Below, in pieces: positions 10,595-22,493 of a DNA stretch of 64,000 bases. Position 1 is the stretch's first letter, and each line of letters opens with the position of its first letter. This DNA is from Nitzschia sp. DOCU1 (Eukaryota > Bacillariophyta > Bacillariophyceae > Bacillariales > Bacillariaceae). The translations under genes and the position numbers were made by a program. The stretch is from positions 620,001 through 684,000 of the forward strand of contig OX595991.1 in assembly GCA_951394045.1 (NCBI GenBank). Reading direction: 5' to 3'. Under the pieces are notes generated by a model. It worked only from the letters and a program-made list of their open reading frames with translations. It did not search any database and was not told the DNA's origin.

Positions 10595-13500
10595 CTAGTT
10601 TCCTCGGCGCAACTTGATCAAGTCTTCCTTTGAGATACTGTAAGCGGCTTTTTCAATCTTGGCGGGGACTCCATCGCCGATTATCGCAAAGGCAGTGCGA
10701 GCCCGTTCCGACAGTTGTTGGTCCCCGGGGAGCATTTGAGAGCATTCGCCACATTCGTTGATGATTTCCGCAAAGAAGAGTCCACGTTCGGAGGGAGTGT
10801 GCAAGTGCGGGCAGAGGTTGCCAAAGAGGCGGACGGAATTGGCAAAGTTGAGGGGACCGAGATTGAAGGGATGCTCGACCTGGCCACCGATAGAGGGCTG
10901 GCCCAAGGAATGCTTGCCAGTCAGAACGACCTTGACTTGTTTAGTCTCGTAAAGTAGCGTGCTCAAAATCATGGGCAATTCTTGAGCGTCATCTGATTTC
11001 TCAAGGAGCTCAACACGGTCGAGAACAATCAGGGCCCTTTCGTTCTTCAAACTTCTCGAAATGATATCCAACATACCCTCAACTTCATTGTCGTCTTCCG
11101 ACTTCGAGCACTTGCCAGCTTCCTTGAGCTTATCCAGAAGTTGCCGAAGAAGAGACCTGCAGGTAACGTTGCGTCCACCGTGCTTTGGTTTGATGAAGTA
11201 GATCCGCTGAATTTCCGTGACTGTACTGGCGCGTTCATTGATGTAGTGGCAAACAGCGCAAACCAAGGAAGAGCGGCCAATGCCTGGCTCTCCGAGAACA
11301 TTGACCAATCGCTTCTTCATCTTGAATAAAGCGGTCAACAGATAGTACATATCTACTTCCCGCCCAATGAAAAACTGGGGTGCGGTTGGTGAAGGGTCCT
11401 CCTGCATCATGTTTCGTGTGCCCAGTTCGGAACTTTTGGCTCCAAGAACCATCGCACTGCGCATTCGGATGAGACTGCCTCGTCGCCGGGTAGATTTGTG
11501 TGATTCGAGGCCTTGGTTTCCATGTTGCTTCGGCCATTCTCGAACAGGCTTCGCATTGAAGACAGGTACATTATGATTCCCGTCCTTGGGTAACAAAACA
11601 AACTTCTCCATTTCCTTCTCGGGGTCCTTGAGATTTGGAGTAGCTCTAACCGCCTTGCACCCTTGGTCGAACGATTCTTTTACCGTGTTACCGACAGCGA
11701 GAGCAAGGTAAAAGGAACGTGTGAAGGCCAATGCGGCAGTGTCTTTCAACTCCTGCTCCTGCTGACAGCAAACAACATGTGGGACACCAGCCGATGCGAA
11801 AGTCTCACCAGCTAGGCCAGAGTGACAAGCAGAGACAAACACAAACTTGAAGGGTGCAGAGCCATCGCGAACAATAAGCTCCTTGATATCCTGAACGTTC
11901 AACCAATTGGGGCCACCCATTCCGTCTTCAAATGGAAGGAAGTGAGGGTGACCATGACCAGAGTAATGAAGGCAACTGCACCGCTTCGTCAGTGTTGCGA
12001 GCAGCCGTGAGTGGTGCGCAGTATCGAAAGAAAGCTCAATGTCGCGGGATGCTTCCTTCATGCACTGCCATAGTAGCTCTCGCTCCATGTCGAAATCCAA
12101 TTTCGCAAAAGGGTGCAGCTTGTTCATCTCATCAGCAAAGACCAGCGGGGCGGAGAAGAGTACTGTGATCATGTTATCACCTTCGTCGCCTCCTGCTAGG
12201 GAATCTTCCATTGAAGCAGGTCGCATTCTGGAGAGGGCGCCGAAAGGACGATCGAGGGTGTCCGTTTCGTCTTCTTGGATGAGCCCGAGGCCCCTTTGGC
12301 TTTCGCCCTGGAGTGAAAACATGTGCATTTCCTCCGTTTCTCCCTTCTCGCGTTGCTTGATCAGTCGTAGAATTGCATTCTTTCGAGATTTTCTCAAGAA
12401 CCTTCCAAGTTCGTTTCGTTGCTTGGTATTCAGCGGCGGAGAATTGTTTTCGAAAAGTAAAAAGGAAAGACTGCTTTCAGCGTCGCCTCCGTTTATATGC
12501 TCCAAAATATTGTCGATCAATGACGAGCTAAATTTGTTGCTTGATAAATCGAGATGGCACAGAGACGTATTCTTCAGGAGCGACGATGCCAAGAGCTGGT
12601 AAGAATCGCCCTCCAGACCATTGTTGGAAAGATCTAGGAATCGGAGGCACAGAGCATTGTGCTTCAGCAAAGCGAAGATTTCGAGCCCGGCTTGCCCTAG
12701 GAAGAGATCGTTGTCTGCCAGGATAAGAGTGTGCAATGATGATTTCCAACCTTTCCTCACCATTTTTGCGCCAACCTTCTGGTTGTATCGGTAGTACTCA
12801 GTGTAAAACCTGAGAACATGAACCATGTTAGTTCCACGGCCAATCCTGTTCCCAGAAAGGTCGAGTTGTTCGAGGTTGCACCCGGAATCTTTGTCGTGAA
12901 CAAGCTCAATTACTTTTGCTGCCAATTCGTCGCCCAGTTTATTTCCACTCAAGTCCAGGATTGTCAAGGAAGATAAGGGCATTGAGTTGGGACCGCGTTT
13001 TGCCGGACCCGATTTTCCTAGAATGCCGAAAAAGGAACTCCATGACTCACGAGAGATTTGTGGAGAATTGCGAATTCCAACGCAAGTGAATTTTCCTTGG
13101 CTCTTCCCCACTGATGGCGAACCCACTTCTTTTTCTTCCGCTGAGCTTCCTTCGTCGCCACCTGAAGACAACTTTCCCATCGTATCGATGATGGCAACGA
13201 GAGCTCTTAAGTCTCTGTCCTGGAGAACGCTATCGAACGTTAGGAAAGACACCCACGGTGGAAGGGAACCAGCAAGATTGGCCAGTAAGCCACCACCATC
13301 TTCCGCTTCGCTCTCTGTCGTGTCAGCATCGCGTAAGAGAAGCCAGTCCGAATTTCGTGCAAAAGACAGCGCGGTGATCATGGGGCAAAGATACAAGGTT
13401 TGAACCAGAGATTCCACAAACTCCCCAGCGAAAGTACTGTTTGTGAAGCCAAGACTCCAGTGTACTTCGTCTGTGTCAGAGAGCCCAGCTTGCTTCTCGC

Positions 13501-16500
13501 ACAACCGAGCAAGCAGCTGCCCTTCACGTCTGAACGAAAAATATCTTCGTTGAGGCATCATCAGCGCACGGAAGTTAAAGCTTGCTTGCGTACGAATATC
13601 GTTAAAAGGCACAATAGCGTTTCTCAGAACTCTTGAAGGGAAACAACAATCGAGAAATTTCTCAATCCTGTCTGGCATAACTCCCACAGGGCAGCTGTCT
13701 GCATCACCAAAGCCTGCTGATTCCAATGCGCTGTAGTGCGATAAGACCCAATCCTTTTCGACACTGATGTCATTCAACGGGTACACATGAGACTTCAATA
13801 GGCTTGCCTCGTCCATAAACGATGCCCGATTGGATTGATTCAATCGAAAACTTGGGTCCGAACGGACTGAATTTTTTTGTAACGACAAATCGCCGTACAC
13901 GCTGCGATATTGCTCAAGTACAGCCTCTCTGTTCTCGCGAGACTCCCGGTCGCCAGTAAAGTTTTCGAAGAGACCTTGCATCACTGGGTTCTCCTCCGAG
14001 GCTTCACTTCGATCGTCGCTCTGACTCGTTGACATATTGGACTGTGTCGAAATCTGTCTCCTCAGGTTTAAAGTAATTTCACCGTCGATGTCCCCATACG
14101 GCAGTTGCCACATATCGATTACCTTGGTTCGAAGTTCCGCCCTTGCCATAGCTTGGAGCAACAAGGCACGTTGCAGGCAAAACCAATCAACCAGAACCAT
14201 CGGGTTGTTTCCAGCCACCTGAACAGTAATTTCATCTTCTGTGAAACCAAGCGAGAGAAGTACCTGACTTGCAGCAGTTGAAAGGTCGTTCTTATCGTCG
14301 CTCAGAGATTTGAGAGCGAGAAGCCTAGGGAGTGATTTGTCCACGATACGGATCTTCAACGGTTCGGAACGTGCAAGAGCTCCGAGTCCCTTGAGAGCGT
14401 CAAAATTCAGTTCAACAAGGCCTTCGGAATCCTCATCATTCTCGGTTTCCTCGAGCCGTACCAATATGCCATGAAGAGCATCGTAGATCGCGCTCGCCCA
14501 GCGTCCACAACCCTCGTTTGCGGCGGCTTCAGTGAGAAGTAATGGCGAAAGATTGGCCAAGAGGCGACATGTTTCGTCAAGCAAATCCATTCGATCCGCC
14601 GAAAATAAGTGAGCATTGTCGGAGAGCGGAGTAGGGCTGTACGGCAACGATGATATCCACATAATACAATCAAGACCACCGCTTTTCACAACGTCCACGC
14701 ATGCTTTTATTAGCATTTCCTTCGGAACCATGGGCTGAGCACCCGAGGGTCTTCGTTGGGTTTGCGAAAGTTCTTTCTGGGGCTCGAGGATGTTTGCCAG
14801 ACCACGAAGGGCTTCATGAACGTCCTTGACTGAAATCAAGAGAGAGCTTTCGGGATCGGTGAAGGCAGGGTCGGAGCTGTCAGGATCCATGAGTGGTCTG
14901 ATTTCTGCGCTGTCTTCTTGCAGAGTTTTTCCCAGTGCTTCTCCTGCACCTACGCTGCAAAGCTGCAACCTCGTCTGCCGCTTTTCGTCCGTATCTTCAC
15001 TGAGTACTCTCAATGCTTCCACCGACACAGAACGGAGTTTCCCGGAATGATCGAGCGCAATTTGGACAAACGAACCATGTGCCCATCCCTCGATGATTTC
15101 ACTGAGAAGCATCGAACAAGTGTGAGTTGAGGCATGGCCACAAATAGAGCTCTACGTTGCGAAACTTACGTAATGACCGTTTCCTGCTGGTCGGGAGAAG
15201 CCGCATCTATCGCAACATCATTCATTGACAAGGCTGTTGCACGAACCATGGCACCAGCCGCCAACTGAAGCAAAGCACTTGCTGCGTAACGAACCATATC
15301 TTCAGACGCAGGTGCGTTGTGTTCGTAGAGCAACGCCACAAGATAACTGACACACCGCGCTTCAACGACAGCTGCTCTAGTATGAGGAGCAACACACAAA
15401 GCCGATATCATCTGTGCGACTGCGACACGAACATCATGTCCCACAGACTCGGTTAACAACTTTACAATCTCGCTGACAGCACCTTCATTCACCACCTGCG
15501 AATGGATCCAGCCAGCCATGTACCTGTCCTTTATCGAGATCAGATAGCGAAGGGCAGAAGCAGCAGGTCGAATCTTTTCTACTTGCTTCGATCGAATCCA
15601 TTCTACCAGTGTAGTCAGAAGCCCTTCACGGACAGCAATCGGTCTGGCAGCGTCTGCCTCGCACACTTGTTCCACAATGTTGTAGCCAACGTCCAACGGA
15701 TCGCCTGACGGCGAGTCCGAATTTTTTGCCATATGAGTGATCAAGGTTACTGCTAATTCAGTAAGTTCCCGGATCTCTATGGACTCCTTCCCTTGATCAA
15801 ATATAGAGCCGCCAGCTCTTCCTCGCACACGTCCTATCCGGAAAGACGCACTCGGTCGAAGTGCTGGTTGCCTTTGCTTTGGTTTGTCCTTTGTCGATTC
15901 TAGAAACAGCAGAGGCTGAATCGCATTAATCCACAAAACGTTTACGCCCATAGAAGCAGCTTTCAACATTTCTTTCCGAGAAATAGTGAAATCCGCGGCA
16001 TCCACTTCGTAGGCGACGGCAAGAAATCGGAGACATTCTATGATTTTCAGGCCAACCGAAGACGACGTTTGTGACGATACAACAAATGATGGGAGAATAT
16101 ATGCAACCGCCATGCTCGCAACCACCTGAAGTTCATGCGTCGCCCCTTTGGTTCGGAAAAGCGTCAGGAAAGAGTGCATACCACCTGAAGAGCGAATCTC
16201 GTTTCTTAGGGTCTCATTTTCCCGCGCAAATTTCATCAGTGCCATCGCAGCGGCAGTTCTTTTCTCGTTGGGTGCCCGAAGCATACAAATGAGACTGAAT
16301 ACGTCTTCATTCTCCACAAGTAGTTCAATAGTGGGGCCTTCTACTGACTTCTTTTTCTTCTTTTGTTGTACGACCTTTTCTCTCTTGAGTGCTTCATTTC
16401 CGGCGTCGATGGCTGAACAGATTCCATCGTTAACAGCAAATAGTTCTTCTAGGTCTTCGATGGCGTCAGCTTCCTCCAATGCGTTACTCAGTTTCCGCTG

Positions 16501-18282
16501 CAACTTTTCTTGGTCAGCCTTGCATTTTTCTAGCAAATCTCGAAGGAACGGGCCGTCAATCTCACTCTGTTTGGCTGCCGCGAGGAGCTCTTTTGCATGC
16601 TCCTTTGCTCTAGGCACGTCATCCCCGGAAGCTAACGCGACAGATGGCACCCTGGAATCCAGACTTGTGATAGAAGGGGGGGCTTCCTGACTGTATTCCC
16701 TCGTGTGCTTCGTAATTAAAACACCATTCCCTGTGACTGCACTTCGCGGTGGTGGCAAGCTCATGGGCATCCTGGCGGCGGCTGGCACAGATGGCGTATC
16801 AGGGCCTGAGCTGGAAGGACTATGCGGTGACACAGCTGGGGCGTCGTGTGAACTTCCCGAGAGTCCTCCTTCTCCCCGTCGTTTGGCTCGTTCCTGCCGC
16901 CTTAAATCTCTGCGGCTACTACTAGCACCGTCATGGCTCGTACTTCGTATCATGCCAGGATTTCCAGGGCGAGAATCTGAGGGGTAGGCGGGAGAAGAAA
17001 CTACTCTCTGGGGAGCTCTCCAGGCAGGTCCCAGGGGATCCGACGGACGGTTGGAATCCGAACGGGATGTATGGGCCGCCGACGCTGGATTCAACGTAAA
17101 ATGTTCGTTAATAGTTGCTGCAAGATCGGCCGGGTCGTCTTCCACTAAGCTTCTCCGTTGACTGCTTTTCACTCCATAGTAAGAATGTCGTCCGGATTCA
17201 GGAGAATGGGCACTATGTGATGGATACAAGCCGGCTTGAGAGGGCATGCTAGGGGTCATCGATCGGGTCATCATTTGGTTCCCATTTGAAAAGGGATCGT
17301 GGTCTACTGAAGCAACATTACGCATGGCGTATGGTGAGTTCGACTGCCCCCCAGCAGGAACAGAACGGTGCCTAGGCGGCGAATTTGTAGGGGGCAAGTT
17401 CCCCATGGACCTGCTGTATCCATGCTTGGATTGATGCTGCCCGTGAGCTGAAACGATGCTCATTCGATCACTTCCTCCCCACACAAATGGAGTCGAGTTG
17501 TCCGTCCCGAAATTTCCTTGGAGCAAATCGCCGTTGCCATTACGGAAGGAAACGACCGGATACCAGGGCAAATCCACGCTGTTCCTGAAGGAAATGTTTT
17601 GACTGAGTGGCACCATTATATTTCCGTTCCGAGTAAAGAACACTCGATGACTTCCCCCCAGCTCGACACCGCACCCGATGGTCTCGCCACTACGAAAGTA
17701 GACTTTCGCTTGACTAGCATCGAGGCGCCGCCCGTGGGCATGCAGCCCGTCGGCACCCCAGCCGATCGAGTGCGCTATTTCACCAGGCCAGGCTCCATGG
17801 GTGTCCGTTTCGCACATTAATCCAATAGAAAAATCCCCCGTAGACGACGGGTGGCTGCTAACGAAGGTAACTTCAAAATAAAACACCTGCGAAATGTCGT
17901 GCCCATTGCTTTGTCCTCTTCCTCCCCTGCCAGAGGAATGCTGGAACAAACTTTTTGAAATCGGTCGGTTTGGATAGACTGTAATCTTTGCGATTGAGTG
18001 CATGTTAATGTAGAGAGAATTTGAGTGCACCAAGGACATATTGTCGATACGCCATGCAGTGGGGAGGGGTCCATCACCTGCACCGCCGTTCTGCGGTCTG
18101 CCATCCGGAGCCGTGGAAAAATGTCTCGCAGGCTCCATTCGAGACATAGCGTAATTTTTGGGCTGTAGCGAGTGATGCTGTCCTCCAATCGGGGGTATCA
18201 AGTTCCGGGCGGGATCCAAATGATCATCTTGGTCTTGTTCAGCAGTGGCTCCGCGCCTGTTTTGCCTTAATAACCGTTTCAT
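10595..18282 (-). CDS. SPRY/ARM/LRR/CHAT-protease/STAND-NTPase multidomain protein
   Basis: Two long frames join across a 68-bp GT..AG intron: exon 1 is 18282-15170 and exon 2 is 15101-10595, giving about 2539 aa. The GTAAGT donor sits exactly where exon 1 would otherwise stop, and splicing keeps frame (ETVIT|EIIEGW). Domains in order: SPRY/B30.2 (about 77-270, VFYFEVTFVSS, FSIGLMCET); Ser/Pro-rich linker (270-570); GAT-like helices (about 575-660, FLRDLLEKCKADQEKLQRKL); ARM/HEAT helices (about 660-1150); RI-type LRRs (about 1745-1940, LTILDLSGNKLGD); CHAT caspase-fold protease (about 2010-2220) with catalytic motifs LHYSGHG (His about 2087) and VFVSACHSG (Cys about 2131); a P-loop NTPase (about 2300-2480) with GEPGIGRSS and LIVLDRVELLE. 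CHAT proteins are cysteine proteases related to caspases and separase. The combination suggests a ligand-sensing, protease-effector receptor; this is inference. The alternative is two adjacent genes, since an ATG also exists at 15112. Confidence 0.82.
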
Positions 18283-19418
18283 CTTGATCCAGCTTGAAGG
18301 CTGCGGAGCTCAACCAGTCAGCTCTTTCAGTCAAAATTAAGGGCTAGAATGACGTGACAGCACCGTTTAATACAACAGGGATCAAACCGCTTGTATAATC
18401 CAAAGTAGTGAAAAGATGGGCTCGTCACTCAACGAACGCACTACTGAGACCCCTGAGACGATCTTTCCGCAATTTCAAAGTCTCCCGCGCTTTCTACGAG
18501 TTTAAGACAATCCCGCTACTCAAATCTCACCCCACGGGAACCAATGGAGTAGAGAGAAATTTGATTGATGATGCAACTTGATTGAAATAACAATGAAAAG
18601 CAACAGCGCACGTAGCAACACCCGCAAGCTGCGGAAGACATGAGACAGGTGAAACAGCAGAGGAAAGATCCCGACGACGTCGCTTCTGTTCAAAGCGATT
18701 GCTAACTGTGGGGGAGCCGAGCCGCCGGCTCGTGCCCCCCTCCCCCCCACAGTTCAGTGCAGTAGAGCCCATGCAAGACTTAGACTTGGTGGCGATTTCA
18801 GATTGCTGCTGGCGAGCGAACCATAGCAGTTTCCAATTTCGGGCTATTGCCGGATCACAGGAATTATCAAAAAATCGCATTTGATGAGATAGTCTCCATT
18901 ATATGACGACCGAACACAAGATTCGTCATCTCTTATTAAAATATGTCGATCGTGTGTCCTTGTGCAATAATGAGAATGTTGTGCAAGATAATCCCTCCAC
19001 AGGGGCAATAGATTCAACTTTTTGAAGATAAGCCCAAATCAGCATGCGCTAGCCATACCTTGTACTTACGGCCCTTCAACAAGGTAGGCTGCATATGCTA
19101 TGATGATAGAGCAGTTGTATCATACCTACGTCGTTACCCCAAAACCCACTTCTTTTCTAGACTAGATATGATAGGGCCAACAAAGTAATAGTCGTGCTTT
19201 GCCTATTTTCTACAGTACAATTCTAGACACTCGGGCCTAGTCTAATGAAACATGCTAGGAGGACCCTTCGCATCGTTGATGCACGACCAGCGGGTCATCC
19301 CCCAAATATCCTATACATCTCCCACAACTGTCAGCCAGCATCGTCATGGGGTGCGGTCGCGGCTCCCATTGGAGCTAGTGTACCCCTAACGTCCAAGAAC
19401 ATCCTCCGGGTAAAATTA
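18283..19418. other. Upstream region of the CHAT gene and downstream of NAPRT
   Basis: About 1.1 kb with no convincing gene. It holds a C-rich tract near 18735-18750 and AT-rich sequence toward 19000. The CHAT gene promoter should lie in the left part and the NAPRT 3' UTR at the right end. Confidence 0.5.
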
Positions 19419-21050
19419 TTACCGCCTTTCTTCCATGGGTGCTTCTTTCTCCCAAAGATCGTGAAGAAACTGGAAAAGACGCGTTGATACTTTGACATCG
19501 TACTTTTCCGGATTGTTATATCGCAAGATGGAAGGTGGGAGAGACTCCAATTGAGACTTGACAAAATCGCGGGATGTGGAAAGTTCGGGTTTGTATGTCG
19601 CTTTGCCCTTTTCAAAGACTGCTGAGTGCAATTCTACGACCTTGCTAGGCACAACGCAACATCGGTTTTGGGCGTTGAAGGGGTCACGGCACACGATACG
19701 GCGGCCAGCGGTGGGTATCTCTTCCTCGTTGGCCAGTAACATAATATCTACCATGGGTCGATTGTCTTGACCAAAAAGTCTAAAGACTCGCTTCCTTCCA
19801 GGAATGGTGACCTTGGGCAAATCTTGGGAAATCTTGATTCGTGGGTGTCCTTTCCACTCGACGAGCTTGTAGACACATCCAAGTGCAGGCTGAGCTTGAC
19901 AGGTAACTAGATTCGTCCCAATGCCAAATGTTGTGATTCCATGAGGTTGCTCGGTGAGTTGGTGTAGTACTTCTTCATTAATATCATTGGAAGCAACAAT
20001 CGTCAAGCCGTCAAATGCTGCACGACCTGTCGAATCTTTGATGCTCTGAAAATAATTGGCACATTCCAGACTGAGCTGGGCAAGGTTACCCGAATCTAAT
20101 CGTATCCCTTTAGCTTGATAGCCAAAGTCATCCAAAGCCATGGCCACAGCCGAGAAATTCGGTAGCCCCGAGCTGATGGTTGAATATGTATCCACTAGAC
20201 AAAGTGTTGCGTGGGGAAAGGCGCAAGCATAGGCCACGAATGATGCCAGTTCACCATCATTGGTCGGGGTGTTGTCCCCTTTCATAGCCGATAGCGCTTC
20301 TCGATGTTTGAGGACACCAGGTAAAAATTGCTGCGATTCCTGGACGTGTTTGTTGAATAGTGTCAAGCTCTCCACTTCATCCAGCGAGGTGAACGACTGA
20401 CAGTAGGAATGAGCGTGAGTCCCCGCAATCGGAACGGAAAAAACTTTTCCGGCCTGAACATTGGACGTGGCGACAAACCCTCCAAGATAAGAATACTTGC
20501 TAGCCGAACAAGCTCCATCGGGACCCTGGGCACGTCTCAAGCCGAATTCAATACAAGGTGCCGGATGCGCTCGAAGGACCATCCGGGCGGCATTTGTGGC
20601 AACCAGAGAAGGGTAGTTGATAAGATTGAGAAGTGACGTTTCGAGTAGTTGCGCTAGTCCAAGTGGACCTTCCACGACGATTAGCGGAACGCGAGGAAAC
20701 GCCACGGTGCCTTCTTGCATGGCCCTAACTGTAAGGTTAGAAGTGTCTAGCTGTCGCAGATAATCGAAAAAGCCATCTTCACAGTGCGACAAAGCCGGCG
20801 TCGTCTTTAGATATTCAATATCATCTTCTGTGAAAGAGAAGGATTGAATGTACTTTAAACTCTCGTCAAGACCACAGAACACCGTGAATTCCCCACGAAA
20901 AGGATTTTTGCGGAAGAAGAGCTCGAACACGCTGTCTTCCTCGTGTTTACCAGTTTTCCATTGTGCGTAAGTCATTGTCAGCTGGTACAGATCCACCAGA
21001 AGAGGTCCGACCAGATTGTTTGTCGGTCTATCGACATTTTCGATAGACAT
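19419..21050 (-). CDS. NAPRT: Nicotinate phosphoribosyltransferase
   Basis: First enzyme of the Preiss-Handler NAD salvage route: nicotinate + PRPP (+ ATP) to nicotinate mononucleotide. Single exon from ATG 21050, 543 aa, normal for eukaryotic NAPRT. Family landmarks: LLVDLYQLTMTYAQW near the N-terminus, FFRKNPFRGEF, EGTVAFPRVPL, CIEFGLRRAQGPDG (about residues 170-184), GTHAHSYCQSF with the active-site His, and GIRLDSGNLAQLS. No targeting signal is apparent, so a cytosolic location is likely. It is followed upstream on the same strand by a PARG-like gene (21606-22493), and both products act in NAD/ADP-ribose metabolism. Confidence 0.95.
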   Translation of the reverse strand: MSIENVDRPTNNLVGPLLVDLYQLTMTYAQWKTGKHEEDSVFELFFRKNPFRGEFTVFCGLDESLKYIQSFSFTEDDIEYLKTTPALSHCEDGFFDYLRQLDTSNLTVRAMQEGTVAFPRVPLIVVEGPLGLAQLLETSLLNLINYPSLVATNAARMVLRAHPAPCIEFGLRRAQGPDGACSASKYSYLGGFVATSNVQAGKVFSVPIAGTHAHSYCQSFTSLDEVESLTLFNKHVQESQQFLPGVLKHREALSAMKGDNTPTNDGELASFVAYACAFPHATLCLVDTYSTISSGLPNFSAVAMALDDFGYQAKGIRLDSGNLAQLSLECANYFQSIKDSTGRAAFDGLTIVASNDINEEVLHQLTEQPHGITTFGIGTNLVTCQAQPALGCVYKLVEWKGHPRIKISQDLPKVTIPGRKRVFRLFGQDNRPMVDIMLLANEEEIPTAGRRIVCRDPFNAQNRCCVVPSKVVELHSAVFEKGKATYKPELSTSRDFVKSQLESLPPSILRYNNPEKYDVKVSTRLFQFLHDLWEKEAPMEERR

Positions 21051-21605
21051 GGCTTCTCTTGGAAACTATTACTATCGTTTTGTCGGGTTTGAAATGACGG
21101 AGCAAGATTTTATGGCGGCAAAATCATATCTTCGAGCTGCTCCCGGCCGGCCGTCGAACGTTTTGGCGGACGACGGACAAACAATGCGCAACCTCATCTT
21201 TTGTCGCCGGCGGTGCCGACAATGACCATTACTTGACTTGCTCTAGTAGAGCGGACCGTTGTAAAAGCTCCCACTAGTAAATATCTGTGAGTCCCTATAG
21301 TTTAGAGTCGTTCCATTGGAGCCCTTTCTAGAGCATGACACCGCGCTATAGAAGCCGATGTTAATTTCTTTTCCTGGACCCAATAAGATATTGCTCGCGG
21401 GGGAGACTAGAAACACCAAATGTGACCCGCTTCAACGCTTGCCTCGTCTCCTTGCCCAGTGTATGACATCTGATAGTCTGAGCGGGGCTCTCTAGAGCTG
21501 CATGGAATCGGTCAGAACATGAGCTTGGATTCCATCGAGATGCTTGGCGTCACGGCAAATGGGGTATCGAGCTATATGCACAGCCCCATAGAATTCGTAG
21601 TCATA
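21051..21605. other. Intergenic region between NAPRT and the PARG-like gene
   Basis: About 555 bases; the NAPRT promoter should lie here together with the 3' UTR of the PARG-like gene. No coding or RNA gene was recognised. Confidence 0.5.
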
Positions 21606-22493
21606 CTACATAGGCTCCACAGAAAATGTTTTTGCAAAGTATTTGTACACAGTCGACGATTCTTCGTGTGGCACGGCAAAAACAACCTCCGTGAAGCGTC
21701 CTTCCATGTCGGGATGAAGTAGGGCCGCATTGAAGGCCTTTGCTACTTCCCACGGAGAGTTCTTGTTAATTCCGCAGCCCCAGGGACCTAGGATCAAAAT
21801 CTCCGCGCCATGATGTACCGCCACCTGCAGGACTCGAAGGACTCTTGTTTGCATGATCAAAATTGCGGATTCTTCGTCGGCTTTGCTGATCGTTTTGCTC
21901 ATCATGCCCGTGTTGAAGTTGACACAACAGGACGTTATCACATTGCAAGTAAAGGGCTGTAGAGTCAATTCCATATCACGGTCTCGAAAAACCGGAACGT
22001 ATGGTGAATAGATCATGTTGGAACTGTAGGTGAGAACTCCTGCCTTTGCCTTGCCCGGTTTTGACAATTCCTTGTGTAACTCGTAGAATGGCTTGGCTTG
22101 AGGAGTTGAGAGACAAGCAATCAAACCGGTGGAAGCCGCTAGATTCTCTTCTTGCTCCCAAGAACCTCGATTCAGCCCACCACCGGGATTCTTTGCACTC
22201 GCAAAATTCAATACCAAGACGTCCTCGATGCCTTCGGTTTGGAGACGATGCAAACACTGCATGGTCGTTTCCGCGGTCATGTAAATTTTTGTTTTTTGGG
22301 GGGTCTCGATAGGCGGAATAGTCAAAGCTTCATCAGCTCGGTGAAATACCGTCCCCTGGCACGCTGCATCCAAAACCTCCGATAGGTTGATGAGCGTGTT
22401 TTGGTCGGACGACGGATTCTTGGCGACATAGGATTTCTGCCGTAGTATCTCGTTCGTTTCGTCAGCAATCTCGATGCGCTTGGTCCTATCCAT
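21606..22493 (-). CDS. Bacterial-type poly(ADP-ribose) glycohydrolase (TIGR02452/DUF2263-like)
   Basis: Predicted macrodomain-fold enzyme that hydrolyses ADP-ribose polymers. Single exon from ATG 22493, 295 aa. The catalytic signature of the microbial PARG class is present: NFASAKNPGGGLNRGSW directly followed by EQEE, i.e. GGG then 6 residues then QEE, with the catalytic Glu pair near residues 117-118. Downstream, LILGPWGCGINKN (about residue 245) matches the conserved GxxGCGxF-like ligand loop. The N-terminal helical region (RIEIADETNEIL) is also typical of the family (T.......). No organelle presequence is seen. It lies in tandem with NAPRT. Bacterial-type PARGs occur in bacteria, fungi and some protists, so either ancient transfer or retention is possible. 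Confidence 0.85.
   Translation of the reverse strand: MDRTKRIEIADETNEILRQKSYVAKNPSSDQNTLINLSEVLDAACQGTVFHRADEALTIPPIETPQKTKIYMTAETTMQCLHRLQTEGIEDVLVLNFASAKNPGGGLNRGSWEQEENLAASTGLIACLSTPQAKPFYELHKELSKPGKAKAGVLTYSSNMIYSPYVPVFRDRDMELTLQPFTCNVITSCCVNFNTGMMSKTISKADEESAILIMQTRVLRVLQVAVHHGAEILILGPWGCGINKNSPWEVAKAFNAALLHPDMEGRFTEVVFAVPHEESSTVYKYFAKTFSVEPM

Noticed and set aside
10595..15112. Separate CHAT/STAND gene starting at ATG 15112
   Set aside because: The ATG lies inside a canonical 68-bp intron whose splicing joins both long frames in phase; kept only as an alternative.
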